Shown here in pieces: positions 39,460 to 51,464 of a stretch of 64,000 nt of DNA (positions are counted from its first letter, which is position 1; every line of letters begins with the position of its first letter). The stretch comes from Oreocharis arfaki (taxonomy: Eukaryota; Chordata; Aves; Passeriformes; Paramythiidae). The stretch covers positions 1,650,685 through 1,714,684 of the forward strand of contig VZRR01008077.1 of assembly GCA_013398015.1 (NCBI GenBank). Reading direction: 5' to 3'. A program made the translations under genes and the position numbers. A model generated the notes under the pieces. It saw only the letters and a list, made by a program, of their open reading frames with translations, was not told where the DNA came from and did not search any database.

Positions 39460-39565
39460 GAACGTATTCAGCCCTGAGGCTGACTTGTGGGAAAAAGTGT
39501 CGGAGGCTAATTTACAATGGCAATCAGCACACACACATGAATTTGATATGCCCATCCCTAGTTAA
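39460..39565 (+). other. Exon-like segment with strong acceptor and a short open frame
   Basis: A long pyrimidine tract (CTTTCTTTTTTTCTTTCTAACAG) shortened at its end by AACAG leads to 39459. After one base, 34 open codons run from 39461 to a TAA at 39563-39565. The peptide starts NVFSPEADLWEKVSEANLQW and has a protein-like composition, but no family is recognised. The nearest AATAAA is at about 40243, so the 3' UTR would be roughly 0.7 kb. A terminal exon of an unknown transcript is possible, and chance is about as likely. Confidence 0.15.
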
Positions 39566-42500
39566 ATCCCATCTGTGGACCACAGTGGTCACTGCAGCAG
39601 AAAGAAGGACTGTATTAGTATGGGATGAATGGAATTGACAAGTGAGGGAAATTCAGATAGTGACATTTGTCATCAGTGGCCTGTAGGACTGTGGGAGTTA
39701 TATTCTCTAAAGAAAGCAGTAGATGCATTTTGTCAGTGTGATGGATTCAAACAGCAAAGATAATTCAGAGATATTTCATTTTTCTCTGCTTTAAGAGTGT
39801 TTAAAGAGCCTCAATGCAATCTGGCATAATTTTTGATCTACATTATTCTGGGGAGAGATGTTTAATCTGGCATTCTTTATTGTGGGAAAGACGGCAACTT
39901 TAATTTCAAAATGAGCCAAAAAAGTGGACTTAGTGATGGTAAAAATTAATAATGTGAGTGGGCTGGTGTTACTGCTTTTGTCAGTCTCATTCCCATTTCA
40001 TTTTCAAAAGGCTCACATTGTGTTTGTGTTTTGCTCTGCCTCTTCTGTACACTTTAACACATATTTGTCTTGGAGTCTGATTCTGTAAAGATCTAGGGAA
40101 TGATCATGGATGTAGAATTTCCCTTTCCATGGATCAAATATTACAATCCACAGGATCCATTTGCAAAAGATAACTCACAGCTGGGGCACAATAGAATGCA
40201 TTTAAAACAAATACGGGGCAAAACTCTTCCACATTGAGAAGGAAAATAAATCATGTAATGACAGATTTCAGGTGTTATTAGAGTTCCCTGACTGCATTTG
40301 TTTTTGTTTTGTTTTTCCCAATCAATATTATTCTGTAAATCCAGGAAGCTCTTAGAAGACAGATTTGCTGCAGCTAGAGGCCACCTTCTATTAAGTGTAC
40401 AGGTGGCTACTCTTTGCTAACAGGGATGCTAATTAAAATTTTTACTTCTCCACAGAGAGTTTAATTCTTCTATTTATTTATTTTGTAAGTAAATTTTATT
40501 TTAGTGGCTTCACTATAAATCCAGGCCTGTTTGAACAGTCCATGCTGATTAAATAAAACACTGGGAAAACTATTAGCATAACTGGCATATATTAGTTTTG
40601 AGACTGCTTTGGCTTTAGGAGCTTGGACAACTCTTTTTTGAGGTGATCTGTTGTTCCAGTAGTTTAAATCTTTCCCCTTATAAAGCTGCTGTCAGAAAAC
40701 ATTAAACCTGTGCACAGACTAATGAGGTGGAAGAATTATGGTGAAGCTTCACAGCAGGTCAGAAATGAACCTCTGGCCCCCTTTAAAAATCCTCCTCACA
40801 GAGCAGTTGTAGAAGTGTGAAAATGTTCTTTGTTACCTCCTGTGTTGGATTTTGCTACCACCTATCACCACTAAGTGTTAGACGCTTCTTTTTTTTCCAA
40901 TTATGACTCCCTTACCACACTTATTCTTTACTAAGAGAGCTTAGTTACTGGCATATATTCTTTATTTGCTCCCTTTCCTACTCTGCAAATCCACCAGTAT
41001 TCAGGACAACCATGAGTAAGAAAGTATTTGTCTTGGGAAAGGAGGTCTAACACTTCCCTCAAATCATCACTTGGATATCTCTTTTTCACCCATCTCCTTC
41101 AAAGCCACAAAACTATGTCGTTGTTACGACTTTTGAAAGCCAAACTGCCCTCCTGAGTAGGCTTTTTGAGAATGACTTGGCAGCCATGAGTTTCCAGAGC
41201 TCACTGAATCCAGCTTTTCAAGGGTTTCTGGGATTCCTGCTGGGGCAATGGAGGACAGACTTGGTCTCTGCAGATTCTTGCTTAAAGGTGTCAAGGTTGA
41301 GGATGAATGTTAACATTTTGCTTGCTGATGTTAAATCCTGTGTTTGTAAGAGGATGGAGTTGCACTCCAGAAAGTACAACCCTCTGCCTCAGACTTGTTC
41401 GCAAGCTTACAGTCTAGCAAAACAAATTCGGTTGGTGAGGAATCCACAGGCATTTCTCCAGCACAATTTATTTTTAAAAGCACTTCTCTCTCCTTAATGT
41501 CCATAACTCTTAAAATATGTGGGCAGCTCATCTTCAGTCAGATGAAAATCCTTGACTAACTGAGGCCATTTTTTCTTTTCCTCCTTTCCTTTTCTTCCTT
41601 TTTCTTTCTTGCTTTCTTCTTTTCAGTGAATTACTAGCTGGCAGCCTGCCTCTGCTCCCTTGTGTTCTGGGTTGAAGTTCAAGAGTGCCCTAGAGCTGCT
41701 TAGCAGAATTGCTGAATTAATGACATCCAATATGACCTGTTAGTTTGAGGGTGAGAGAGGGAATTTTCCAAGATGATCTATACCAAGCAGACTCTGTTCT
41801 TATGTAAGTGCCCCATTATTATCTAAATTAAATGGTTATAACATCCTGGCTTTAAAAAAAGTACCCTATTACTGTAAGTTAAAGATTATTCCTTCTTTAT
41901 ATCTCTATTACTGGGAAATGCTCAAGAACTTCCCTATTGCTGACCTCGTAGGCTCATAAAGCTCAGCTTCTCATGAATCAAGGGAAAAGGTGCAAGCAGT
42001 GAGCCAAAGGAAGAAATGAGTCTGTCCCATCTTAACATATTCTTTTCCTCTGTGTGACGTGATGGCTTTGTACATTTTCATTATGATGTAGGTTATGCAC
42101 TGGAGAGGGGTACCAGCTGTCAGTCTTAGTGCTGTTAGGAAAAGACATACACGTCTAAATTTTAAGGACAAAATCAGTAAAAGAGAGAGACAGAGGGATA
42201 ACTGATAGTTTTAAAATACATGACATTCAATGCAATGGCAGTGAATGATTAAAAAGTCAAGATTTCAATAGCAATCAAGGTCCCAACTTCAGAAGAAATA
42301 TAAATCTATCATGCGAATGCTGATCTGGAGTATTTGCATAGACATTAGTGAAGTGTGATGGTCTTGCTGGGTAGCAAGTTATTCCACCTCTCTCGATAGC
42401 AGAGAATTGCAACACCTACAACATCTACCTGCTTCCTAAAACAAATTCATGCGTGACTCGCCCATGCCGACATCAGATGAAGGATTTTTAAAGTTGCTGG

Positions 42501-45500
42501 CTTTGTGGTTTTGGAAGATGGGGGTCAGGGAGGTGTTGTTCTCAAATGTTGGGACTTTTTTATTGTTTTATATTTTTATTTAGTTGAGGCCCTTAGCACC
42601 ATCTAAATTCTGTTCCAGCAAGACTCTCCATCTTATCCCATCTTTGAATGAGAAATGTCTTTCTCCTCTGGAGGACAGGTATCACCTCGCTGTGGTTTGA
42701 GACTGACCACAGAGTGTCTTTGCAACATGAAAAATTAATCCTACAAGGCTTGTCGTCACAGTGTGTTATAAATATTCTGCATGTATTTCATGAAGACCTT
42801 TGTGAAGGTGTTTTTCTCTGACACTTCCTGGGAGACTTTTTTTGAAAGCCAACTGCAATTTACCGGTGGTTTCAATCTAAATCTGTAGAGATTCCAAGAT
42901 CCACCAGCCACATTTTCCCATTTGGGAGAATGTTAATCTGCTTCTATCAGGTGTGCATAGATCACAAGAAACACGAAAACATACTCTGGGTTTAGGCAGG
43001 CAGATGGCACTTTTACTCAATTCAGCAGAGAAGCACTAGAGTTTGCAGTTGGGGAAGGGAAGTTGTGTGAATTGCTGGCTTTTTCTATACAGTCAAGTGA
43101 CACAAACTCCATTGATCAAAGGCAGTTCCTGCTGCTGGGAAATGCACTTTCACATGCTGAGGAGGATGAGCTGGTGGCAAATCAGAGGAGTGGAGGAGGT
43201 ACTAAAGTGCTGTATAGTAGAATAAAGCAAAATTAGTGTCACCATGACCTTTATTTCTTTTTGTAAGTTTTGTGTGTGTGTGCATGAATAAATGTTTACA
43301 AATGACAGTAAAGTAAATTAATGAAGGTTTAGTAGGTCATAGTTTTACACCAGGCCTTGCAGATACTCAGTCTTCTACCATTACTGTCATATTAACAAGT
43401 CTTTGTTATTTTAAGTGGCAAAGCTTTGATTAGGTACACAAGAGCTTTACATTATCTGCTCAATGTGAAAATAACTTGGCTAAAGAGCAGACACATGATT
43501 GAACACATTATCTCTCAGAACAGACGTAAATTTGGTTCTTTCCTTTTGTAATATATGTATTCTCAATCCCTTTATTTTAGTCATTTCAAAGATATTGAAG
43601 TAATTTTAGTTATCTGTCTTTTCATCTGCCTATCTACATTTTCTGAGTCTCATCCCAGCAATATTTGATAATAGGATCTGACTTAAAACTTCCTGATTTA
43701 AAAGACATCTTTCTCTTGGCTCAGAGACTTCCTGAACAGCTCCTTCAGCCAGCTGCAAGGACTGAAAAGACCTGATTCCTGTAAATAGAGCAGAGGCAGG
43801 GAGCTAGATCCACCCAGAGTCCCACCAAAGCTCAGTGTCAATCAGGTTGTCAAATTCCAGCTCAAGAAAAATTGCTAAAAATCGTGAAGCTCTGCAGCTC
43901 TCAGGTGAGCTCACTGTTTGCATGACAACGCTGAGGTTTCCATATTTGCTGGTTTCCTATTCTTGGTGGATAAAAAGGAATTTAAAAAAATCTTTTATGA
44001 AATAAAATTGAAAAAAGCTCCATCAGGAACTCCACATTATATATCCAAACAAACTTCACAGACCTGCCTCTACTCTCCCTTCTCCTTTTTAATCATACAG
44101 AGTAAAATGTTATGATGATAATTAAATTCAGCAGAATGCTTTCTTGATAGAGCAATCAAATTATTTAATGCCAAAACTGATGAAGCAGGATGCCTTGAGA
44201 TTGTTAGACTTTCCTCTCCAACACACAGGGACACACACACACGAACATACACACACATACTTATCCAAATACACTTCGAGAAAAATCTAGCTGCTTTTGC
44301 AACAGGAAATAATTCCTTTAAGGAAAGTGGGGTTTTTTGCGGATATTTTTTCTCTTCTTCTAAGTAGCTCTACTCAGACTGTGCAGAAAAAAAACCTAAC
44401 TTCCCCTTGAGTAATTGAATTTTTCCATGAGGTCAAGACCAACATTTATGAAAATCTAACATTTATCATCAGTTTCAGACTCAGCATGGATCTTTGTGTG
44501 CCATTTCCTTAGAGGAACAAAGTGAAGGGAGGCCTGAGGGAGCTCATGAGACGTATGGGCCAAAGGCATTAACATCAAATGCATGAAAAGCCTGACCTGA
44601 GAGAGGCATCTCCTTGTCGAGTGACATTCCTGCTTAGCCTCTGGGGCACGAGGCCTTCAAAATGAGCAGTAACATGTGAACTCCTCCACCTTCCATCTAC
44701 CAATGCAGCAAAGGTCCACTCCCTACAAATTTTTCTTGAAAGCCTCCAATGTGCATGCTCTCCTCAGCTCCAGCAGGAGAGACTTATTTCCACCCTGCAG
44801 GGCGTAATGAGAAGCATTTCCCACCACCATACACATATATCTAGCTGTGGTCTGTAACATCTTTTCAGATGCCTCCAGGAACAATTATGTGCCATGGCTT
44901 TCTTGCCAGATCCACGGGTTGGGAGTAGCAACAATAAAACCGTGACTAATAGGTGTTCCATTTTACAGCTTTCTGGCCTCAGTTGCATGATTGGGGTGAC
45001 TATCTTTTTCTTCCTTTTGGAAACAAATCTGCAGGTTGCCCTGGACTTAAACATTTTTATGTCTGAGGCACTGTGCATTTAATATATGCTGCTAAGTGCT
45101 CAATGCAGAGGCGTGGCAGTGTGAGTCACCGGAAGGTTATGGTGTCATCTTGGTGCCTGCTCCTTCTGCTCTCTATTTGTGTCTTGCAATTATTTATAAT
45201 GTGTACAGAAAAGCTTGGGGAGCAATTAAGCTACTCCATTAAAGTAAATAGCATAGATTGTGTTTGTGTATCTTATTTAAATCTTTGAAATGTAAAATAA
45301 AGAGACAGCTTAATGGCTACAGTGTACTTTGAACACAAAGCTCAACTAATAAGACACCCCCTATCCACTAATTTTCAAGAGAATTAAACCTGGCTGTTAA
45401 TAAACTAAAATAGACTTTAACTTGACTTGATTTGGTAGAAATCTCATTTTGCTGGTAATCCAATACACACAGGTAATTTTTTCTTGTTTTCTTGGATTTA

Positions 45501-48500
45501 TTTTGAGGGCAGCAAAATGAATTTTCATTTCTTCTGATCAGAACAGTCACATTAAACAAAGCAACTTCCTGAGGCCCAGAATTTTGAATCTGCTTCCAAA
45601 AGAATTGATTTTTTCCAAACCAATGCATTCAGTGTGACTGTGAAATCGAAAGATCATTTTATTCTCACAGATCTAATTTGGGCTGCTGGTTGCTATTATG
45701 AAGGTGTCTTATCACTAATCTTTTCTAAACTGCAGCTGATATGGTTAGCAGCTGTTACAAATGTCAAGTCTCCATACAAACATACAGAATAAGGGGTCCT
45801 GAAAGAAACCTTTGAAGGAAGCTCTGACTTTACCTCATTCACTTTCATTTCACCTTAGAGAAGTTTCTAAGTACATACTTCTCTGAAAATCAAGGGAGTC
45901 ATAAGCACTTTTTTGATTAAAGATGGATTTGTATACAAGCAATTGCTTTTCAATAGCATGACATTTTTGGGGTTCAAAAATTCCATTACCATTCCTGTTC
46001 TTTCAGAGGCCTTTTCATCTGCAAGGAAATTTACATCTCTCTCTCTCAGTGATGAAATAAATATGACTTAATTCACATATACCTGACCTTGAAACATATT
46101 AAAAGATACTGTGAGCCCCAAATTTCAGGGTTACCATTTCTGAAATCTACAAAAGGGTCAGAATATAAAAAAATCTACAAAGATTCCTAAATTCTTCGCC
46201 AACTTTGATTTCTCCTGCCTGCATCAATTAATCCTGGGGACAAGCAGAGCCATGGCCTTTAAAGACTTGAAGTGGCTGGTAGAATAATAGAGGTCAGGAA
46301 TTAAAAGATCAGTCAAACTTCATGAGTGCTGTGCTGAGTTGTGCAGATCTCTTAACATTAACAACCAGGACTGCTTTTCCACCCAGGTCTACCTGGCAGG
46401 TCAACTCCACCCTTTCTTCCACAGCCAACCTGATGTTAAATCTTTAAAGAAAACCTGTTATAGAGAAAGCCTGAATAAACACCCACTTTGCCTTCTGTAG
46501 ACCTCAGTTTATGTCCAAGCAGAAGGAGAATGAGTTTAGCCATTTCTAGTATATTGCGTGTTGTTTTTAAGTGCCTTTGTGACTACTCACATTGAAAATA
46601 AAATCTAGGTATTATTCCAGGTTGGTATAAATCCTGAAGTGTGTCCTGTTTAGCTAAGGCTTCTGTCCCCAGATTTCTCCCTTTCCCCTCTCTTCAGAGA
46701 GGAAACTCCTCTGATAATCCCTCTGGAGGTCTGGTGGTAGCAGGGCTGGGACAGGCTTCTCCAGGGACAGGGATCGTGCCACTGCAGCAGCCACCAGTCT
46801 GAGTGTCCTTTCTGCAGAGAAGGAAGCCTCATCTAATGAGAACATAAGGGAACCTCAGCTTTGCATCTGAGAGGTGTTGTATCACTAGACAGCTGGAGTC
46901 AGTGGTCCCAGAGTACTGGGCAGTAGCAGTGGCCAAGAGTTTTCTGTGCCTAAGCCCAGAAGGGCTCAACAGGTTGGTCCTGCTGGGGAAGGGGTAAAGC
47001 AGAGAGGGCATACAGACAGACAAAAAAATCCCACCACTGCTTTGGACACCGTCTTGAGAGGAAATTTAAAAAGTTTGGGGCTGTGTTTTCTTCCTCATGT
47101 TAAAATTCTCTGCATCTTTTCGCCCAGTAGAATTTTCTCCGCTTGGCTGCATTGCTTCTCTTCTTCTTGGGTGTTGGTGTATTTAAAAGTTAATGGGATG
47201 TTGGGTTGGAAAGAGAGGAGAGGGAAAAAGAAGAGAAATAGGAGAAAAAAAAAGCCAGGGACAGATTTTGAAAACCAAATCCTATTCTCAGACTGATTTT
47301 TCTCTTTGTTTGCTCAGCTGCTTTTCACAGCCGCCTTACTGGCACAGACAAATCTGAACAGCTTGTGGAACAAAATGACAGGAAGATGGAAGGATAATGT
47401 GTGTTTAAATATCATTGACCAGCCTCTTTCTTGGCACTCTCAGCATGGGGAAAGCTTGTTATATACTGCCTCCTTTAATCATTTGAGACAGGGCTTTTCC
47501 TCCTGCCTATCTATCAAGGGGAGAGAGGATCTTCCTCCAGTTGTGAGCTGCAGTGACAGACAGGTGAATTATTAATATTGTTTGCCACTGACTTTCCTTG
47601 TTATTCTTATTTGTTAAGTTCCCAGATGACGTGACCCATGATTTCTTCAGTCTGCTGAAAGCCTGACCCACTCAATCACATGCAAACTGCATGTGATCAC
47701 CAAATGGATTTGAATTTGAGAGGTTTTTAGAAAGTACAGTGAAAGGGAACAATTTTGGTACCTGGAGCCCAGTGAAATAGAGCAGAGAGGAGCTGGTGGA
47801 AGGCTGATAATACACAGCCTCCAGTTAATGAACTTGCTGCCAAGAAATTCATCATCTACTCTCCCTGGGACAGCGATGTGTGTCAAAACAAAAATCATAC
47901 ACCTTTAGTGAAAGCAGACCTTTCTTACAGCTAGCATCTGAAATGATTAAAATTTAAGCAGATCAAGGATGAAGATACAGAGAAAAATGGCTCTTCCCTT
48001 AATTGGACATTGTGTTTTTTCTTGTTTCCTGATGAAGGAGGTTGTTTATTTCCTCAGGCACATTTTGCTCTCTGTGTTTCTCCTGTGTGTGTGCATGTGT
48101 GTAAACCCTATATGAAAAGTTGGAGTGCCTGGCTGTAGATCAGGAACCACTGGTTGAAGGTTGCACAAAGATGTATCATTTCTCTTCTTTCAGACCAGCT
48201 TGAAGGTAGGGGTTTTCTTCTTATTTAGCATGGGAGCCAGTTAAAATTATAAAGTGCTTTTTTCCATGTCACATTTCTGGAGTAAGACACATCGTAACCT
48301 CGAGCTTATCAAAAAGAAATTGAAGCATGGGGAAATTGTCCACAATTTCATTTTTAAAATAAATGAGGCTACCGATTTTGAGTGCTCATGTATTCAGAGC
48401 TGGATGCAGCCTACCTACCTGGAATTTGCATCTGAGGCCCTGGGCTGAGCTCTGAGGCTTTCTATTCATCAGGAAAGCACTCCAAGAGGATGACTGGCTT

Positions 48501-51410
48501 AGCCATTAAAAAAAAAAAAAAAATCCTCCATCTATCCCAAGGCAATCTCCAGATCCTCTGGGCAGAAAGTAGGATAAATGTGCAAAAATCCAAGTGGCTG
48601 TTCCAGAAATTAGGGTCACCACAATTTCCTACTTAAATGATTGCCAGAATTACTGTACTTTATTTTTTAAATTGAAAGAGTGAGCAATTGTGTGTAAGTG
48701 CATGTGTCTGTGAAGGCGGAGGCATTCTTTCATAAACTTTTTGACATCAAATACTCCTTCAAAAAATCAGTTTGAGGTAGACTCTCAGCCTCAAATTCCA
48801 ACCTAAAACATTAAAGTAGCTGCACAGAGAAGGTCTTACCCCTGTCTACATTAAAGCAAACATTTTAGGTAAAAGTATCAGCCTGTTTAACAGCTATCTC
48901 TACTTAGAAGAAGCACTTAGGAAGCCTAATGTTAAGCGTATGCTTATGTAACTTGCTGAATGAGGGACCATATGCTGTAAAAGGCATGTGGTACAGGGAT
49001 GCAAAGTGGGTAATAACAATAATGAACATTTACATAGCCTTCTGCACTCTCAAAAGTATGTAGAAGCTGTAAGTATAGAGCATCAGTGACAGCAGGAGAT
49101 ATGAAAATGCAAGGTAGGTTTGCCTGGTTAAATCCTATCTTCAGTTACAACCTTGGTAAAGGCAATCAAGCTCTTTACTAACTAGGCAGGAAGAATAATT
49201 CAGCCCAGGGCCTTTTATGTAGTCAAAGGGCTGTTTCAAAAATAAAAACCTCCTCTCTCCTATTATTAGGGATTTCCATTTTCCTATTAACTTACTGCAG
49301 AAAATATTGCTTTATCGTGATGGGGTTCTGAGCTCTAAAACAGATCGATCAAATCACGCCAGCCAAAGATGGTGTGGCTGGCCCTGGAGACTGATTTACA
49401 CAAATCCAGAGAGGAACAAATCTGGAAGTAAAGGAGGGAGAATAAAAAACAACAGGGATTTTTAAGGATATAGATACATAAATTTGCTTCCTTCTGGACA
49501 AGTGACTGTGCAAACCTAACCTTAGAATCAGCCTGTAATTAACCTCTTTAAAAAAACAAACAAAACCAAACAAAACCAGCATTAATCCCTCTGATGCGTG
49601 ACAAACCGGCAAAGGAATGAGTGTTTGGCAGGGTGCCAGGCAGCATCAGAGAAGCTTTAGGAAAATGAGATTGAAATTAAAGGGAGAAGTTCGCATTAGA
49701 AAACTACCTCATTCACGGGTCCTATTTCACAAACATCCTAAAGAGGAGCCTGGGAGTGGTTTCACAGAGCCACGTCCTGAGAGGCTCCTAAACAGCTTGT
49801 CAGTCTAGCTGGATGCTGTGACTGACTGTCCTCATGGAAATTAAAAGAGACAGCTCACAACAGCTGCTCTTGGCCATGGCTGCAGGTAGGATACTGCTTG
49901 TGCAGACCACTCAAGTTTTTGTGAAAGCAAGAGCTTGTGAAAGCCTGAAACAGAGGGACCAATCCTTATGGCTCCTGTTAGAAGGAGAGGCTCCTCCTTG
50001 AGCCAGTATCAAACTTGCCACACTCCCTGATGGTTAAATGTCTAAAGTTTAAATTCCTTGCATGATTTTCCAGAGCAGTTTCAGCCTCTCTCCCATTTCA
50101 CCTGAATCCCGTTTCCTAACCCACCTTCTAAAATATATGCTTGAAGTTTAGCAATACCAAAATGGGGTAATATTTGAATTTAAGGCACTAAAGTCTCAGT
50201 TTCACAGTGTAGCAAAAGAGAGTGGAAACATTGCTGACAGCCCTTCTGCCTGCCCAGCATCCTTAAGAGCAGTGAGACTTCGGGAAGTGTTCCCCCATTC
50301 TTAGCTGAAGGAATAGAAGACAAAGAAGACATGCTGTGCTGGGCAAATTAATGAAAAATATGTACACTGATTGTTATTAAATACATAGAGACTCTGGCTC
50401 AAAAAGGCTCCAGCCTTCCAACTGTTTGGAGATTATTTTGGGAAAGCACTCTGTATACTTGCTCTTGTGCTCTTCTCCAGGTTTCTTGCCAGGGTCAGAG
50501 TCTAGAGAGCAGTCTGCATGGATCTTTTCCTCCTTCTAGCCTTAGGGTCTGTCCCAAAATACTGCACTGAATTTATCAGACAAAATCAGTTTTGTTTTTT
50601 AAAGAATAGACTGTATCTGTTCTGAACATTAGCAGGAGGAAATGTTGCCCTCCAAAGCAAAAGGTCTTTTAGTAGAGACATCAGGTTCAGCAAAAGCGTG
50701 AGCTAAACCTACACATCTGGACATGCCTTGGGAAAGAGAGAGGGTGAACAAAGAGTGGAAAACTCTGCTGCTGCAGACCTTTAGCTCCTCAACTTTGCTG
50801 TCAGTGAAGCTGTGAAATTCACAGCAGCTCAGCAATTCCAGGGAGCCAGTATCCCCAGAACAGGCTGCTGATCCGGCCACTACCATAGCTTAGGTGGAAC
50901 TGCCACCAGCTGCATTTGACACACTGACAGCACACTTGTGTGAGCAGAGAACCTTTCTGCTGTGATTTGATCTTTTGTCAGCACGGAGTGAAATTTTCCA
51001 AAGGAGATAAATTAATTAATCAGGTTAACCCTGAGACGTCTAATGACAAGCATTTTTGTATTTAACCACCAGTGAGTCTGACAAATACTAAACAGCACTT
51101 GAGTTCTGTTTCTTTAATGACTGTTTTGAAAAAAAGAAAACAAAAAAACAAAATTTAGGGGAGTTAATTATGTCAGGTTAACAACATTTAATTAAAATGG
51201 AGGGAAGGGGTAGCTGTAATTTGCAACCACCACAGAGAGGAACCAGATAGGAGACTACTGTGCAAACCTGTGATGGGCCACAGCTTTTAATTAAACTTGC
51301 AGTTCTTCAAGATAGCCCTGTGTCAGATGGATTCTGGTTAATTGCTGTCACTCCTGCGGTATTGCCAGCAGGATTGTTCAGTGGATTCATGTCTTTAATA
51401 GAAATCTATG
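39566..51410. other. Non-coding stretch with simple repeats
   Basis: No gene is supported. Items seen are a pyrimidine tract at about 41568-41626 ending in TTTTCAG, but followed by quickly closed frames; a TG run at about 43270-43282; an interrupted CA run at 44221-44260; a TG run at about 48083-48102; A16 at 48508-48523; and a CAAAA-type run at about 49550-49578. A 12-nt microexon-like segment at 48194-48205 is noted among the findings. Confidence 0.5.
47675..47697. repeat. Inverted repeat, 10-base arms, 3-base loop
   Basis: ATCACATGCA and TGCATGTGAT are exact reverse complements around AAC. Each arm contains CACATG/CATGTG, an E-box (CANNTG). Either a pair of E-boxes or a chance hairpin would explain it. 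Confidence 0.5.
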
Positions 51411-51464
51411 TGTCAGGGGACATCCTCGTGTCAGGGGACATCCTCATATCAGGTTACATGCTGG
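51411..51464 (+). repeat. Three-copy 18-bp tandem repeat
   Basis: Units at 51411-51428, 51429-51446 and 51447-51464. The first two differ at one base in 18 (TGTCAGGGGACATCCTC plus G or A); the third is more diverged. Because 18 is a multiple of three, the chance frame at 51260-51496 reads a repeated VSGDIL-like hexapeptide here. There is no other sign that the frame is translated. Confidence 0.9.

Noticed and set aside
41568..41640. Long pyrimidine tract ending in TTTTCAG
   Set aside because: All frames after it close within about 16 codons and there is no nearby polyadenylation signal or donor of note; it is probably a simple pyrimidine-rich repeat.
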